A stretch of 64,000 nt of DNA from Panacibacter ginsenosidivorans (GCF_007971225.1 NZ_CP042435.1:2173501-2237500), one strand, 5' to 3'. Positions 1 to 8,221 are shown, counted from the stretch's first letter. Numbers and translations are program-made. The notes: generated from the letters alone by a model not told the origin.

Positions 1-73
1 CCATTACTGCTTTTCCCTGTGGGTCAAGCAAATCTTTCAATGGCATTACTTTTATCTGAACGTTATAGGTCAT
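1..73 (-). CDS. purS: Phosphoribosylformylglycinamidine synthase subunit PurS, N-terminal part only
   Basis: Only the first 24 codons lie inside the window; the rest runs off the left edge. The start reads MTYNVQIKVMPLKDLLDPQG, which fits the PurS beginning (an alternating hydrophobic strand followed by MPLKxxLDPQGKAV). PurS is the small structural subunit of the three-part PurSQL enzyme, which makes formylglycinamidine ribonucleotide in purine synthesis. Its ATG overlaps the TGA stop of pssA in an ATGA of four bases, so translation is probably coupled. Identification rests on a short stretch, but that stretch is characteristic. Confidence 0.85.
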   Translation of the reverse strand, partial: MTYNVQIKVMPLKDLLDPQGKAVM

Positions 74-879
74 GATTCTTTTTGTTTTGCAAGCAAAGAT
101 AAAATAACATAAGCAACAAAGGAAATTGGTACTGCAAGCCAGCCCAGGAAAATTGCAGATATAATCGCAATTGCCCCGATTATAATGAATGGCATTAATT
201 TCTTAATGGTTACACCACTGAACTTTAACGCCATCATGGGTAAAGTCGAGATCATTAAATAGCTTACTACAAAAATTACTGCATACCAAAACCACTGGTT
301 GGTAAAAAGTGTAATGATCATTTCTGTATTACTAAACCAATAGATCAATGGAAATGAGGCGATCAATAATCCTGCGGCGGGAATAGGAACACCTTTGAAG
401 CCATGTGATTGAGTGGTATCGATATTGAACCTTGCTAAACGATAAGCTCCGGCACATGGAATAAGAAATGCCGGCAATAACCACAATGTACTCACGTCCA
501 AACCAGCCTCCTGTTGTGCAAAACTTAAACGAAGAAATTGGTAAATGATCAACCCTGGCGCAACGCCAAAGCTTACAACATCGGCCAATGAATCTAATTG
601 TTTGCCCATTTCTGAGGAAGCTTTTAAAAGCCTTGCTACAAATCCATCTAAAAAATCTATTATCGCAGCACAACCAATAAACACTGAAGCCATAAATATT
701 TTTTCCGGCATTATTACAAATGCTTCGGCATTTTCATTAACAGTAAAAGACAATCCGTTCTGCAAAATGCATACAATAGCAAGACAGCCAAAGACAAGAT
801 TGAGTAAGGTGAAAAGGTTTGGGACGACAGACGACAGTCCACGGCTTTCAGGCGATTGAGCTTGCTCCTTTTCTTTCAT
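70..879 (-). CDS. pssA: CDP-diacylglycerol--serine O-phosphatidyltransferase
   Basis: This 269-residue integral membrane enzyme joins serine to CDP-diacylglycerol to form phosphatidylserine, the precursor of phosphatidylethanolamine. The CDP-alcohol phosphatidyltransferase signature DG-x2-AR-x8-G-x3-D-x3-D is complete around residues 78-101 (DGFVAR, then G, D and D in KASSEMGKQLDSLAD). Several hydrophobic segments follow, and the start SSVVPNLFTLLNLVFG is typical of bacterial type II PssA. The first 15 or so residues are a charged cytosolic tail. Its ATG overlaps the stop of the upstream four-helix-bundle gene by four bases and its stop overlaps purS, so the three genes appear to be one transcript. 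Confidence 0.93.
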   Translation of the reverse strand: MKEKEQAQSPESRGLSSVVPNLFTLLNLVFGCLAIVCILQNGLSFTVNENAEAFVIMPEKIFMASVFIGCAAIIDFLDGFVARLLKASSEMGKQLDSLADVVSFGVAPGLIIYQFLRLSFAQQEAGLDVSTLWLLPAFLIPCAGAYRLARFNIDTTQSHGFKGVPIPAAGLLIASFPLIYWFSNTEMIITLFTNQWFWYAVIFVVSYLMISTLPMMALKFSGVTIKKLMPFIIIGAIAIISAIFLGWLAVPISFVAYVILSLLAKQKES

Positions 880-1232
880 TTATTTAAAGAATTAATGAGG
901 GATTGAATTTTAATTATAAGATTTTCGTACTTGGTATATTTTTCTGTAAAAACAGTTTGGTCAATGTACTTTCTTTGTTTGGCAAGATATAAGCAACCTA
1001 TTACTTCCATTGCAGACCTGTTTGCCATAACAAGAAATCTTGAAAATTCTTTATCTGATTGCAAAGTAGAGCCTTCTGTAATATTTAGAACGACAGAATC
1101 ACTTGCTCTTTTTATTTGAAAAGTAAGAATAAATAATTCATCTTTTGGGAACGCTTTAACCATATCAGAAATTTCTCCCGCAAGTTCAAGTGCAATTTGC
1201 CAGATTTTTAATTTTTCAAATTTAAAAGGCAT
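876..1232 (-). CDS. Four helix bundle protein (S23/23S rRNA intervening sequence family)
   Basis: A 118-residue, mostly helical protein beginning MPFKFEKLKIWQIALELAG and containing FPKDELFILTFQIKRASDSVVLNITEG. This is the signature of the family named after proteins encoded in 23S rRNA intervening sequences (four helix bundle, possibly avd-like). The family is common in Bacteroidota as free-standing chromosomal genes; its function is not established. It is the first gene of the tightly coupled set with pssA and purS, with ATGA overlap to pssA. No rRNA sequence is nearby, so it is not an intervening sequence here. Confidence 0.85.
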   Translation of the reverse strand: MPFKFEKLKIWQIALELAGEISDMVKAFPKDELFILTFQIKRASDSVVLNITEGSTLQSDKEFSRFLVMANRSAMEVIGCLYLAKQRKYIDQTVFTEKYTKYENLIIKIQSLINSLNK

Positions 1233-1263
1233 GGTTGATTGTTAGTTAATTTTCTGTCGTCTG

Positions 1264-2568
1264 TTAGCTGTTGACTGTCGTCTTCTTCATTAGTTGTTCT
1301 ATCTCTTCTGCTGTTATTGGAATCTTTTTCATAAGATCCTGGTTGCCGTTCTTTGTTATCCAAACATTATTTTCAATACGCACACCCATTTTTTCTTCTT
1401 CAATATAAATACCCGGCTCTACTGTAAGTAACATGCCTTGTTTTAAAGGCTCTGTTTTTGTGCCAAGATCATGCACGTCTATACCAAGATGGTGAGATAT
1501 ACCATGATACAAATATTTTCTATAAGCCCTGTTATTCTTGTCTTCATTCTTTACATCAGTTTTATTAAGCAAGCCAGCCTTTAAGAATGTTTGTGTTGCT
1601 TCGTCACCAACTTTATCGTGATACGCGAGAATTGTAATACCAGGTTTCAATAAACTTTTTGCATAGTTGTGCAAATGTAAACACGCATTGTAAATTTCTT
1701 TTTGCCGTTTGGTGAATTTGCCATTTACAGGCACCGTCCTGGTAAGATCCGCAGTATACCCGCCATAGTTTGCGCCAAAATCCATAAGAATCAATTCGCC
1801 GTCTTTACATTCTGAATTATTAGAAATATAATGCAATGTTCTTGCTCTGTCGCCGCTTGCTATAATGCTGCCATAAGCCTCTCCTTTTGCACGGTTGCGA
1901 AGAAATTCATGCACAAGTTCTGCCTCTATTTCATGCTCAAATACTCCGGGTTTTATAAATTGCAATAATCTGCGAAATGCTTTTTCCGTTATGTCAATGG
2001 CAGTTTGCACTACTTCAATTTCCATTGCAGATTTTATTGCACGCAGGTTGCGCATGATCTTGGCAGACCGCTCATATTTATGCAAAGGATATTTCTGCAT
2101 CATTTCTTTTGCATAACGGTAATCTCTTGTTTCAAGCGGATTGCCTTTGCGGTCATTCTCATTGGTGTTGAGGTAAATATTATCTGCAAGATGTATCCAT
2201 GGTTGTAACAGAACGTCCAAACTATCCAGCCATATGATTGTTTCAATGCCTGTCAACTCAGTTGCTTCTTTTGCTCTTAATCTTTTGCCATCCCATTTTT
2301 CTTTGAGTTCATTGGGACGCACAAGCACCAACACTTCTCTGTATTTCGGGTCCGGATTATCAGGAAATAAAATAACCATTGTGTCTTCCTGTTCAATGCC
2401 GCAAAGCCAATACAGGTCACTGTTTTGCTGAAAACGGTATAATGCATCTCCGTTAGAAGGCACTTCATCATTGCTGTTGAAAATAGCAATGCTGTTGGGT
2501 TTCATTTCTTTGATGAACCTTTTGCGGTTCCCGATAAAAATCTTCGGATTAAGTGGCAAGTGTTTCAT
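1264..2568 (-). CDS. pepP: Xaa-Pro aminopeptidase (M24B, aminopeptidase P)
   Basis: A 434-residue cytosolic metallopeptidase that removes an N-terminal residue preceding proline. It has the N-terminal aminopeptidase P domain (to about residue 150) and a C-terminal pita-bread M24 domain. The dinuclear metal ligands are visible: Asp in LILMDFGANYGG, Asp in TADLTRTV, His in GISHHLGIDVHD, Glu in LTVEPGIYIEE and Glu in GVRIENNVWI. The length is usual for the family and there is no signal peptide. It is followed downstream by the four-helix gene after 31 bases and may be cotranscribed with it. Confidence 0.93.
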   Translation of the reverse strand: MKHLPLNPKIFIGNRKRFIKEMKPNSIAIFNSNDEVPSNGDALYRFQQNSDLYWLCGIEQEDTMVILFPDNPDPKYREVLVLVRPNELKEKWDGKRLRAKEATELTGIETIIWLDSLDVLLQPWIHLADNIYLNTNENDRKGNPLETRDYRYAKEMMQKYPLHKYERSAKIMRNLRAIKSAMEIEVVQTAIDITEKAFRRLLQFIKPGVFEHEIEAELVHEFLRNRAKGEAYGSIIASGDRARTLHYISNNSECKDGELILMDFGANYGGYTADLTRTVPVNGKFTKRQKEIYNACLHLHNYAKSLLKPGITILAYHDKVGDEATQTFLKAGLLNKTDVKNEDKNNRAYRKYLYHGISHHLGIDVHDLGTKTEPLKQGMLLTVEPGIYIEEEKMGVRIENNVWITKNGNQDLMKKIPITAEEIEQLMKKTTVNS

Positions 2569-2623
2569 GCTGACTTATATTAATTGAAGTAAGTACTGCT
2601 TATAGTTTTGCAAGATAAAGGAA

Positions 2624-2660
2624 AGCCCCCATCCCCTAAAGGGGAGTTTTCAAATTTATT
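2624..2660. repeat. CCCCATCCCCTAAAGGGG-type degenerate repeat fragment
   Basis: The stretch holds CCCCCATCCCCTAAAGGGGAG, an imperfect C-run/G-run inverted repeat of a kind I know as scattered debris in many Bacteroidota genomes. It yields meaningless open frames with PPSPKGEF or SPLGDGGF in them. It could form a hairpin after the thioesterase gene, read on the minus strand, but it has no clean T-tract. Origin unknown. Confidence 0.4.
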
Positions 2661-2700
2661 TGCACTTACTTTTTTAAAAAATGTTAAGAAAAGATATACA

Positions 2701-2750
2701 GTACAAGTGAGTGACACAACAGGCGATGCTATGAAAAACAAAAGCCGGTC
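2701..2750 (+). repeat. Intergenic palindromic repeat, single right arm, type A (locus 1)
   Basis: The exact type A core GTACAAGTGAGTGACACAAC occupies 2701-2720, followed by the A-type distal module AGGCGATGCTATGAA and the end AGCCGG. It lies between pepP and the thioesterase gene. No left arm exists upstream within the window. Its plus-strand reading gives the false peptide VQVSDTTGDAM. Confidence 0.85.
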
Positions 2751-2757
2751 AGCAAAA

Positions 2758-3282
2758 TCATTTTGCAAAGAACAACGCTTTCAATTCACTTGCATCATCC
2801 GGTTTCATTTTTCCGGCAAGAATCAAGCGCAACTGCCGACGGCGCAATGCCCCATCGAATAACTTCTTTTCTTCCTCCGTTTCAGGTATCAGCTGCGGCA
2901 CTTTACGTGGGTTGCCATTGGGGTCAAGTGCCACGAATGTAAAATACGCTTCGTTGCTTTCGTACTTGTATTGATGCAAATTGTCTTCGCCCCAAACGCG
3001 CAAATGTACTTCCATCGACGTGTTGAACGCACGGCTAAGCTTCGCTTCTATGTGTACCACGTTACCCAGTTTGATTGGGTTTTTGAAACTCAGGTTATCA
3101 ACGCTGGCAGTCATGCTCGGTGCATTACAATGCTTGCCCGCAGCAATACCGGCGGCAATATCCATCCAATACATCAGCCGTCCGCCCATCAGGTTGCCAA
3201 ACGTGTTCGTATCGTTGGGCAGTACCAGTTCATTCATTACCGTAAAACTTTCAACAGCTTTTTTGCCATCCATGTGTTGCAT
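2758..3282 (-). CDS. Acyl-CoA thioesterase, hotdog fold (YciA/BACH-like)
   Basis: About 174 residues of a single hotdog domain that hydrolyses acyl-CoA thioesters in the cytosol. The diagnostic segment is NTFGNLMGGRLMYWMDIAAGIAA, with the conserved Asn, Gly-Gly and catalytic Asp of the YciA/BACH group; the later SVDNLSFKNPIKLGNVV is also typical. An upstream in-frame TTG at 3291 lies inside the TATCTTTG promoter box (3289-3296), so it cannot be the start. ATG at 3282 or ATG at 3273 is preferred, giving a very short leader. Confidence 0.85.
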   Translation of the reverse strand: MQHMDGKKAVESFTVMNELVLPNDTNTFGNLMGGRLMYWMDIAAGIAAGKHCNAPSMTASVDNLSFKNPIKLGNVVHIEAKLSRAFNTSMEVHLRVWGEDNLHQYKYESNEAYFTFVALDPNGNPRKVPQLIPETEEEKKLFDGALRRRQLRLILAGKMKPDDASELKALFFAK

Positions 3283-3288
3283 TTTGCG

Positions 3289-3296
3289 CAAAGATA
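3289..3296 (-). promoter_or_regulatory. Bacteroidota -7 box TATCTTTG upstream of the thioesterase
   Basis: On the minus strand the sequence TATCTTTGCGCAAAATG puts a perfect TAnnTTTG promoter box six bases before the ATG at 3282. This implies an almost leaderless mRNA and fixes the start codon downstream of the TTG at 3291. Confidence 0.6.
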
Positions 3297-3333
3297 AAAG
3301 GCTGCTTTGAGTTTTATAGTTTGAGTTTTTTGT

Positions 3334-3384
3334 GAACCCGGCTGAAGTATTTCAATTAAGCATACTTGCGTCGCACTCTTGTAC
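3334..3384 (-). repeat. Intergenic palindromic repeat, single left arm, type B (locus 2)
   Basis: The outer end GAACCCGGCT is at 3334-3343 and the core CTTGCGTCGCACTCTTGTAC at 3365-3384, the complement of type B. It sits between the divergent thioesterase and amylase genes. The facing right arm (locus 3) is beyond the amylase, so the two bracket that gene. The TTG within the core creates a spurious 35-residue N-terminal extension on the amylase frame. Confidence 0.85.
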
Positions 3385-3470
3385 GCTTTGTTGCTTATGG
3401 AGCACATTTGCATATCCGCACATTATCATTAAGTTTGTGTGCTTTTAGTAGAACAACTAATTTTCCCTCT

Positions 3471-4853
3471 ATGTATAAACATGGTCGTTTTATTTATTTG
3501 CTGGCGCTTGCCGTTGTCATATTTTCCTGCAAGACCAATATACAAAAACAAGAAGACGTTGCAATTGTAACAAAAGACACTGCAATGATCGATGGGCACC
3601 CATCATGGATCATGCAGGGAAATGTGTATGAGGTAAATGTTCGTCAATACACACCGCAAGGAACATTCAAAGCATTTGAACCAAACCTGCAACGCTTGAA
3701 AGATATGGGCGTTCAAACATTGTGGTTCATGCCGATCAATCCTATCAGTAAGGTTGACAGGAAAGGTGCATTAGGGAGTTATTATGCGGTTTCAAATTAT
3801 GATGCTATCAATCCTGAATTTGGAACAATGGATGATTGGAAAGCGCTTGTAAAGAAATGTCATGACATGGGTTTTAAAGTGATCATTGACTGGGTACCAA
3901 ATCATACGGGAGGAGATCATTACTGGCTGGAACAACATCCTGATTTTTTTGTGAAGGATAGCACTACAGGAAAAGCATTATCACCATTTGACTGGAGTGA
4001 TACGAGACAACTCGATTATAAAAATCCTGTGCTCCAAGATTCTATGATCAATGCCATGAAATACTGGATTACCAATTCTGATATTGATGGTTTTCGTTGC
4101 GATGTTGCATGGAATGTACCTGATGATTTCTGGAAAAAATGTATTCCGCAGTTAAGAGCAATGAAAAATATTTTCATGCTTGCAGAAAGTAATAAAGCTG
4201 CTGAGCAGCTAGATGGTTTTGATGCAACATACCCATGGGATGAATTTAATATGATGAAACTGATTGCAAAAGGAGAAAGACCTGCGTTTGCACTGGATAG
4301 CGTTGTAAACCACGTGGATTCTGCATTTCCGAAGAATGGCTTATTGCTTTACTTTACCAGTAACCATGATGAAAACAGCTGGAATAAAGCTGATTATAAA
4401 ACCATGCCCGGAGCATCTCATGCACCATTTGCAGTATTAACACAAACGATGAAAAGATCTGTTCCATTAATATACAGCGGGCAGGAAGAACCATTCCTGG
4501 ACAGCATTAGTTTCTTTTATAAAGACACGATTACACTTGGCAAATATGGAAGAGCCGATTTTTATAAAACTTTATTGGAGTTAAGAAACAGTAATGCGGC
4601 ACTAGCAGGTAATGCATCGTTTACGAAAATAAAAACTAATAATGATGCATCAGTATATGCATACCTGAGACAAAAGGGAACAAAAAAAGTATTGGTAATT
4701 TTGAACCTCAGTAATAAAGCTGTTGATTGTGTTCTTAATAATAGTATGATCGAAGGAAAAGCTATAAATGTATTTTCTAAACAGGCTGAGGATCTGAAGC
4801 GTGGGCAAATATTTAAGTTGAGACCTTGGGATTACTTTGTTTATAGTTATTAA
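3471..4853 (+). CDS. GH13 alpha-amylase family lipoprotein
   Basis: A 460-residue glycoside hydrolase of family GH13 with the TIM-barrel motifs: substrate region VIIDWVPNH, nucleophile Asp in DGFRCDVAW, acid/base Glu in FMLAESN and transition-state Asp in FTSNHDENSW. A short C-terminal beta domain follows (KVLVILNLSNKAV). The ATG at 3471 is preferred over the in-frame TTG at 3366, because it gives a proper lipoprotein signal (MYKHGRFIYLLALAVVIFSC) while the upstream codons come from a repeat arm. It is probably anchored at the cell envelope and acts on alpha-glucans. Repeat arms 2 and 3 flank the gene in inverted orientation. Confidence 0.9.
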   Translation: MYKHGRFIYLLALAVVIFSCKTNIQKQEDVAIVTKDTAMIDGHPSWIMQGNVYEVNVRQYTPQGTFKAFEPNLQRLKDMGVQTLWFMPINPISKVDRKGALGSYYAVSNYDAINPEFGTMDDWKALVKKCHDMGFKVIIDWVPNHTGGDHYWLEQHPDFFVKDSTTGKALSPFDWSDTRQLDYKNPVLQDSMINAMKYWITNSDIDGFRCDVAWNVPDDFWKKCIPQLRAMKNIFMLAESNKAAEQLDGFDATYPWDEFNMMKLIAKGERPAFALDSVVNHVDSAFPKNGLLLYFTSNHDENSWNKADYKTMPGASHAPFAVLTQTMKRSVPLIYSGQEEPFLDSISFFYKDTITLGKYGRADFYKTLLELRNSNAALAGNASFTKIKTNNDASVYAYLRQKGTKKVLVILNLSNKAVDCVLNNSMIEGKAINVFSKQAEDLKRGQIFKLRPWDYFVYSY

Positions 4854-4889
4854 TGATTGTTACTATTATTGCTGAATAATGATACGAAA

Positions 4890-4943
4890 GTACAAGAGTG
4901 CGACGCAACGCAGTTTAATTGTACCAAAAAAGTTGGACTCATA
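4890..4943 (+). repeat. Intergenic palindromic repeat, single right arm, type B (locus 3)
   Basis: The exact core GTACAAGAGTGCGACGCAAC is at 4890-4909, followed by GCAGTTTAATTGTA and the outer end AGTTGGACTC. It lies between the amylase 3' end and the Rrf2 gene, facing the left arm at 3334-3384 across the amylase. Confidence 0.85.
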
Positions 4944-5003
4944 AAAGTTATTACTACTCTTATAATAATATTACTGAACCCGGATTTATATTAAAGAAGA
5001 ATT

Positions 5004-5453
5004 ATGATCTCAAAGAAAACGAAATACGCCATTAACGCACTTGTATATCTTGCAAAAGAAGGAAAAGGTACAGAGCCGATACAGATAAGTAAGATATCTG
5101 AGAGTGAAAACATACCACGCAAATTTCTGGAAGCCATTTTATTAGATCTTAAAAATGCGGGAATGCTTAGCAGCCGCAAAGGAAAAACAGGTGGTTATTA
5201 TTTGCACAAAACACCGGAAGAAATAAATATTGCTGATGTAATGCGCTTGTTTGACGGACCCATAGCATTGCTGCCATGCGTTACACATATGTATTATGAA
5301 AGATGTGAGGAATGTAAAGATGAAGCCACTTGCGGCATACGCTCTGTGTTTTTTGATGTAAGAAATGAAACAGTAAATATGTTAAAGCAGGCAACACTTG
5401 CAGAAATTATGTCCAGAACCAAAAAACTGGAAAAGACAAAAATTAAAAAATAA
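5004..5453 (+). CDS. Rrf2 family transcriptional regulator
   Basis: A 149-residue winged-helix protein. The N-terminal half KTKYAINALVYLA, IPRKFLEAILLDLKNAGMLSSRKGKTGGYYL is the Rrf2 DNA-binding region. Four cysteines at residues 92, 101, 104 and 110 (PC, then CEECKDEATC) occupy the place where IscR/NsrR/RsrR hold an Fe-S cluster, though the spacing is not that of IscR. It heads the Pst-like uptake cluster. A palindrome CCTAT-N7-ATAGG lies 25 bases after its stop, before the porin gene, and recurs before the second binding protein. By family, it may sense cysteine supply or Fe-S status; this is inference. Confidence 0.88.
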   Translation: MISKKTKYAINALVYLAKEGKGTEPIQISKISESENIPRKFLEAILLDLKNAGMLSSRKGKTGGYYLHKTPEEINIADVMRLFDGPIALLPCVTHMYYERCEECKDEATCGIRSVFFDVRNETVNMLKQATLAEIMSRTKKLEKTKIKK

Positions 5454-5478
5454 TAAATAAATTTTTTTGATTTTAATT

Positions 5479-5495
5479 CCTATTAATTCGATAGG
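5479..5495. promoter_or_regulatory. Candidate Rrf2 operator CCTAT-N7-ATAGG before the porin
   Basis: CCTAT (5479-5483) and ATAGG (5491-5495) form an inverted repeat within TTTTAATTCCTATTAATTCG. It ends six bases before the promoter box TATATTTG at 5501-5508. The same arrangement (TTTTAATTCCTAC-N7-ATAGGAT) occurs at 8156-8172 before the second binding protein. Only these two copies were noticed in the window. Confidence 0.55.
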
Positions 5496-5500
5496 ATTTA

Positions 5501-5508
5501 TATATTTG
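5501..5508 (+). promoter_or_regulatory. Bacteroidota -7 box TATATTTG of the porin gene
   Basis: A perfect TAnnTTTG element 14 bases before the porin ATG (5523). The adjacent operator would place a bound repressor between the -33 and -7 regions. Confidence 0.5.
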
Positions 5509-5522
5509 AAAAAAATTCTAAT

Positions 5523-6926
5523 ATGAATCTGAAACTAACACCAAAACTCATCCTGGGAACAACTCTGATCTTAATAGCGCATATTTTATCTGCGCAAACA
5601 GCAGACACATTGAAAACAGCCTTTACCACTGCGGATTCTTTGAAGATCGCAGCAAAAAATGATTCACTTAAAGCAGCAAATAAACCTAATTCGTTAACTA
5701 TTTCTGTAGACATGCGCACACGAACAGAAATAAGACATGGTTATCGCGTAATTCCTACGCAAGACACCACTGCTGCTTTCTTTACCAATCAACGTACAAG
5801 GTTAAATTTCGATTTTAAAACAAAGAGATTTGATCTTTATGCATCGCTGCAAGACACAAGAGTTTGGGGTCAGCAAGACCCGCGTGAAGGACAAGGCGCT
5901 GTTACAACAACAGAAGCAACAACCTATCCTTTGTACATGTTTGAAATATATGCAGAGCCACATTTTTCAGATAAATTCTCTGTAAGAATTGGTCGTCAAA
6001 GGCTCATCTATGACAATCAAAGATTATATGCAGAAAATGACTGGCGCTTACCTGGAAACTCTCACGATGCGATAAGATTTATCTACAACAACAAGATCAA
6101 TTTTACGAACGAGCTTACTGTTGCATATAACCAATATGGCGAAAACAATTTTACTTCAAACTATAAGCCTGTAGGCTTTTCAAACTATAAAGCACTTGTA
6201 GTAGATTATCTTAATTGGAAGCTGAGTAAAACCTGGAATTTTCTTACCATCAATACTGCAGATGGTTACCAAAGTTCAGTTGCCTCTGACTATAAAACAA
6301 CTTACATGCGTTTCACTACCGGTGGACGTTTGGAATACTCATCTTACAAATGGTACCTTACTATGAGTGGCTACTACCAATTTGGTAAAGACTCTTCGGG
6401 TAAAAAATTATCAGCATATTACTTACAACCAGAAATAAAATATTCCGGTATAAAAAACTTGTCTATCCGTTTAGGTGTGGAATATGTGAGCGGTCAGGAT
6501 ACGCTTAATTCAAAAGACAACAACTTTGTTCCTTTGTATGGCGTTGCTCACCGTTTCATGGGTAATATGGATTTCTTCACAACGTTCCCTTCAGATCTTA
6601 ACAACGGCGGTTTAATAAATCCTTACTTGTTCTTCCAGTATCAGAACAAGAAACTTACGCTTCGCATGGAAAACCATCTCTTTTATTCCCAATCAAATGC
6701 AGCATTCAAAGGTAAAGGAGATCTTGATCATTACCTTGGTTTTGAAAACGACTGGCGCATAAACTATAAGGTTATGCCAATGTTCGAAATTGAATCAGGT
6801 TTCTGTTGGGCTGTAGTTACAAAATCTATGACGGTAATTAAAAAAAGCGGAGATACAAAAGCATTTCCATATTGGTATTATCTCAGTCTGAAGTTCACAC
6901 CAACAATAGGAAAATTCACTTTCTAA
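5523..6926 (+). CDS. Outer-membrane beta-barrel porin, alginate-export-like
   Basis: A 467-residue protein with a cleavable signal peptide (MNLKLTPKLILGTTLILIAHILSA, then QT). The rest is dominated by amphipathic strands, with FFTNQRTRLNFDFKTKRFDLYASLQDTRVWGQ and VRIGRQRLIYDNQRLYAENDWR near the N-terminal third, as in AlgE/alginate-export-type barrels. It ends in Phe (IGKFTF), the usual outer-membrane protein terminus. Its place between the Rrf2 gene and PstS-like genes, and its operator, suggest that it lets the cluster's anion through the outer membrane. The substrate cannot be read from sequence. Confidence 0.75.
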   Translation: MNLKLTPKLILGTTLILIAHILSAQTADTLKTAFTTADSLKIAAKNDSLKAANKPNSLTISVDMRTRTEIRHGYRVIPTQDTTAAFFTNQRTRLNFDFKTKRFDLYASLQDTRVWGQQDPREGQGAVTTTEATTYPLYMFEIYAEPHFSDKFSVRIGRQRLIYDNQRLYAENDWRLPGNSHDAIRFIYNNKINFTNELTVAYNQYGENNFTSNYKPVGFSNYKALVVDYLNWKLSKTWNFLTINTADGYQSSVASDYKTTYMRFTTGGRLEYSSYKWYLTMSGYYQFGKDSSGKKLSAYYLQPEIKYSGIKNLSIRLGVEYVSGQDTLNSKDNNFVPLYGVAHRFMGNMDFFTTFPSDLNNGGLINPYLFFQYQNKKLTLRMENHLFYSQSNAAFKGKGDLDHYLGFENDWRINYKVMPMFEIESGFCWAVVTKSMTVIKKSGDTKAFPYWYYLSLKFTPTIGKFTF

Positions 6927-6946
6927 AATAAACGAGTAAATTTTTT

Positions 6947-6998
6947 GTTACCCGGCAAAAGTATTTCATGGCGGCATCGTTGCGTCGCACACTTGTAC
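6947..6998 (-). repeat. Intergenic palindromic repeat, single left arm, type B variant (locus 4)
   Basis: The outer end is GTTACCCGGC and the core GTTGCGTCGCACACTTGTAC lies at 6979-6998. The distal module CATGGCGGCATC is of the A type, so the arm is a hybrid. It separates the porin from the first binding protein. No clear matching right arm is left over nearby. Confidence 0.8.
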
Positions 6999-7073
6999 TG
7001 ATGTAAAAAAATGCAACCAGGAAATACAACCGCTAAAACAATTTTAAACAATCAACAACACAACAATTACTTT

Positions 7074-8048
7074 ATGAAACAGAGAATATTTATTTTATTA
7101 ACAGCTATAGCACTTGGTGTTACAACATTTTCAGGAAAGCCTGGTGGTTCACCTAATCCTGATCCGTCAGTAACAACAGTTTCTATTTCATTCTCAGGTG
7201 CTTTTGCTTTGTATCCATTAGTACAAACATGGGCAGCAGAATATAACAAAACACATCCCGATATCCGCTTCGATATTCAAGCAGGCGGTGCTGGTAAAGG
7301 TTTAACAGATTGCCTTGCTGGTGCAGTAGATGTAGGGATGTTCTCAAGAGAATTAACTGATGCAGAAAAAGCAAAAGGTGTATGGACATTGGCACTTTGC
7401 CGCGATGCAGTTCTTCCTACGTATAATGCAAAAAATGCTAATGCAAAGAGCATCCAGATCCGTGGTGTAAAGAGAGCAGAGTTCAATTCAATTTTTGCAG
7501 ATCATACAATCACTACGTGGGAGCAATTATTAGGAACTACTTCTAAAAGCCCACACAAAATAAATGTGTACACAAGAGCAGATGCTGCTGGTGCTGCTGA
7601 TTCATGGGCAGCATTCTTTGGAAAGAAACAGGAAAATTTAAAAGGTCTTGGTGTATCAGGAGATCCTGGTGTTGCAGATGCAGTACGCAAAGACCTTAAT
7701 GCTATTGGTTATAACAATACATTATTTGTTTACGATCCAAAAACAGGAAAAAAATTACCTGGCATTGATGTAGTTCCAATTGATGTAAATGGTAATGGTA
7801 CTATTGATCCGGATGAAAATTTCTATGACAACCTGCGCATCTTTTTAAAAGCAGTGAATGATGGAAAATATCCTTCACCTCCTGCAAGAAATTTGTATTT
7901 CATTACCAAAGGCAAAACAAACAATAAAGACATTCTTGATTTCTTTAAATGGGTATTAACAGATGGGCAGCAGTTTGTAAGCGTTGCGGGATATGTTGCT
8001 TTACCAAAAGGAACAGTACAGGATCAGATCAAAAAATTAGGCAAATAG
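7074..8048 (+). CDS. PstS-like oxyanion ABC transporter substrate-binding protein 1
   Basis: A 324-residue periplasmic binding protein with an N-terminal hydrophobic signal (MKQRIFILLTAIALGVTTFS) but no lipobox Cys. ATG at 7074 is preferred, since the 21 codons upstream in frame are not signal-like. The PstS fold shows in SFSGAFALYPLVQTWA (40-53), GGAGKGLTDC (71-80) and VDVGMFSREL (85-93). The PstS phosphate loop RxxGSGT is replaced by RADAAGA (168-174), removing the Ser and Thr ligands of E. coli PstS, so phosphate is doubtful. Residues 237-248 (DVNGNGTIDPDE) match a canonical EF-hand loop. It is a close paralogue of the next gene. Confidence 0.85.
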   Translation: MKQRIFILLTAIALGVTTFSGKPGGSPNPDPSVTTVSISFSGAFALYPLVQTWAAEYNKTHPDIRFDIQAGGAGKGLTDCLAGAVDVGMFSRELTDAEKAKGVWTLALCRDAVLPTYNAKNANAKSIQIRGVKRAEFNSIFADHTITTWEQLLGTTSKSPHKINVYTRADAAGAADSWAAFFGKKQENLKGLGVSGDPGVADAVRKDLNAIGYNNTLFVYDPKTGKKLPGIDVVPIDVNGNGTIDPDENFYDNLRIFLKAVNDGKYPSPPARNLYFITKGKTNNKDILDFFKWVLTDGQQFVSVAGYVALPKGTVQDQIKKLGK

Positions 8049-8155
8049 TTCTCATAAGCAAGCAGTATAGTTTTCATTAAGGAGCACCTGGTTTTCGTAA
8101 TAAAAATTTAAGCCATAAAAATTGGGTAGTAGTTTGAAAAGGTATAATTTTAATT

Positions 8156-8172
8156 CCTACTTTACTTATAGG
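8156..8172. promoter_or_regulatory. Candidate Rrf2 operator CCTAC-N7-ATAGG before binding protein 2
   Basis: CCTAC (8156-8160) and ATAGG (8168-8172), with the same seven-base spacer and the same TTTTAATT left flank as the site at 5479-5495. It lies about 50 bases before the ATG at 8222. This shared site ties the second binding protein to the porin as co-regulated. Confidence 0.55.
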
Positions 8173-8221
8173 ATATATAGATAAAGTAGGGCATAGAATT
8201 AAAACTCAAAAACTATAATTT

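Noticed and set aside
2580-2862. Open frames on both strands containing SPLGDGGF / PPSPKGEF and VQVSDTTGDAM
   Set aside because: They run through a degenerate repeat and a repeat arm; the peptides recur wherever these repeats do and show no protein family.
3366-3470. Amylase start at TTG 3366
   Set aside because: These codons come from a repeat arm and would hide the lipoprotein signal that begins at ATG 3471.
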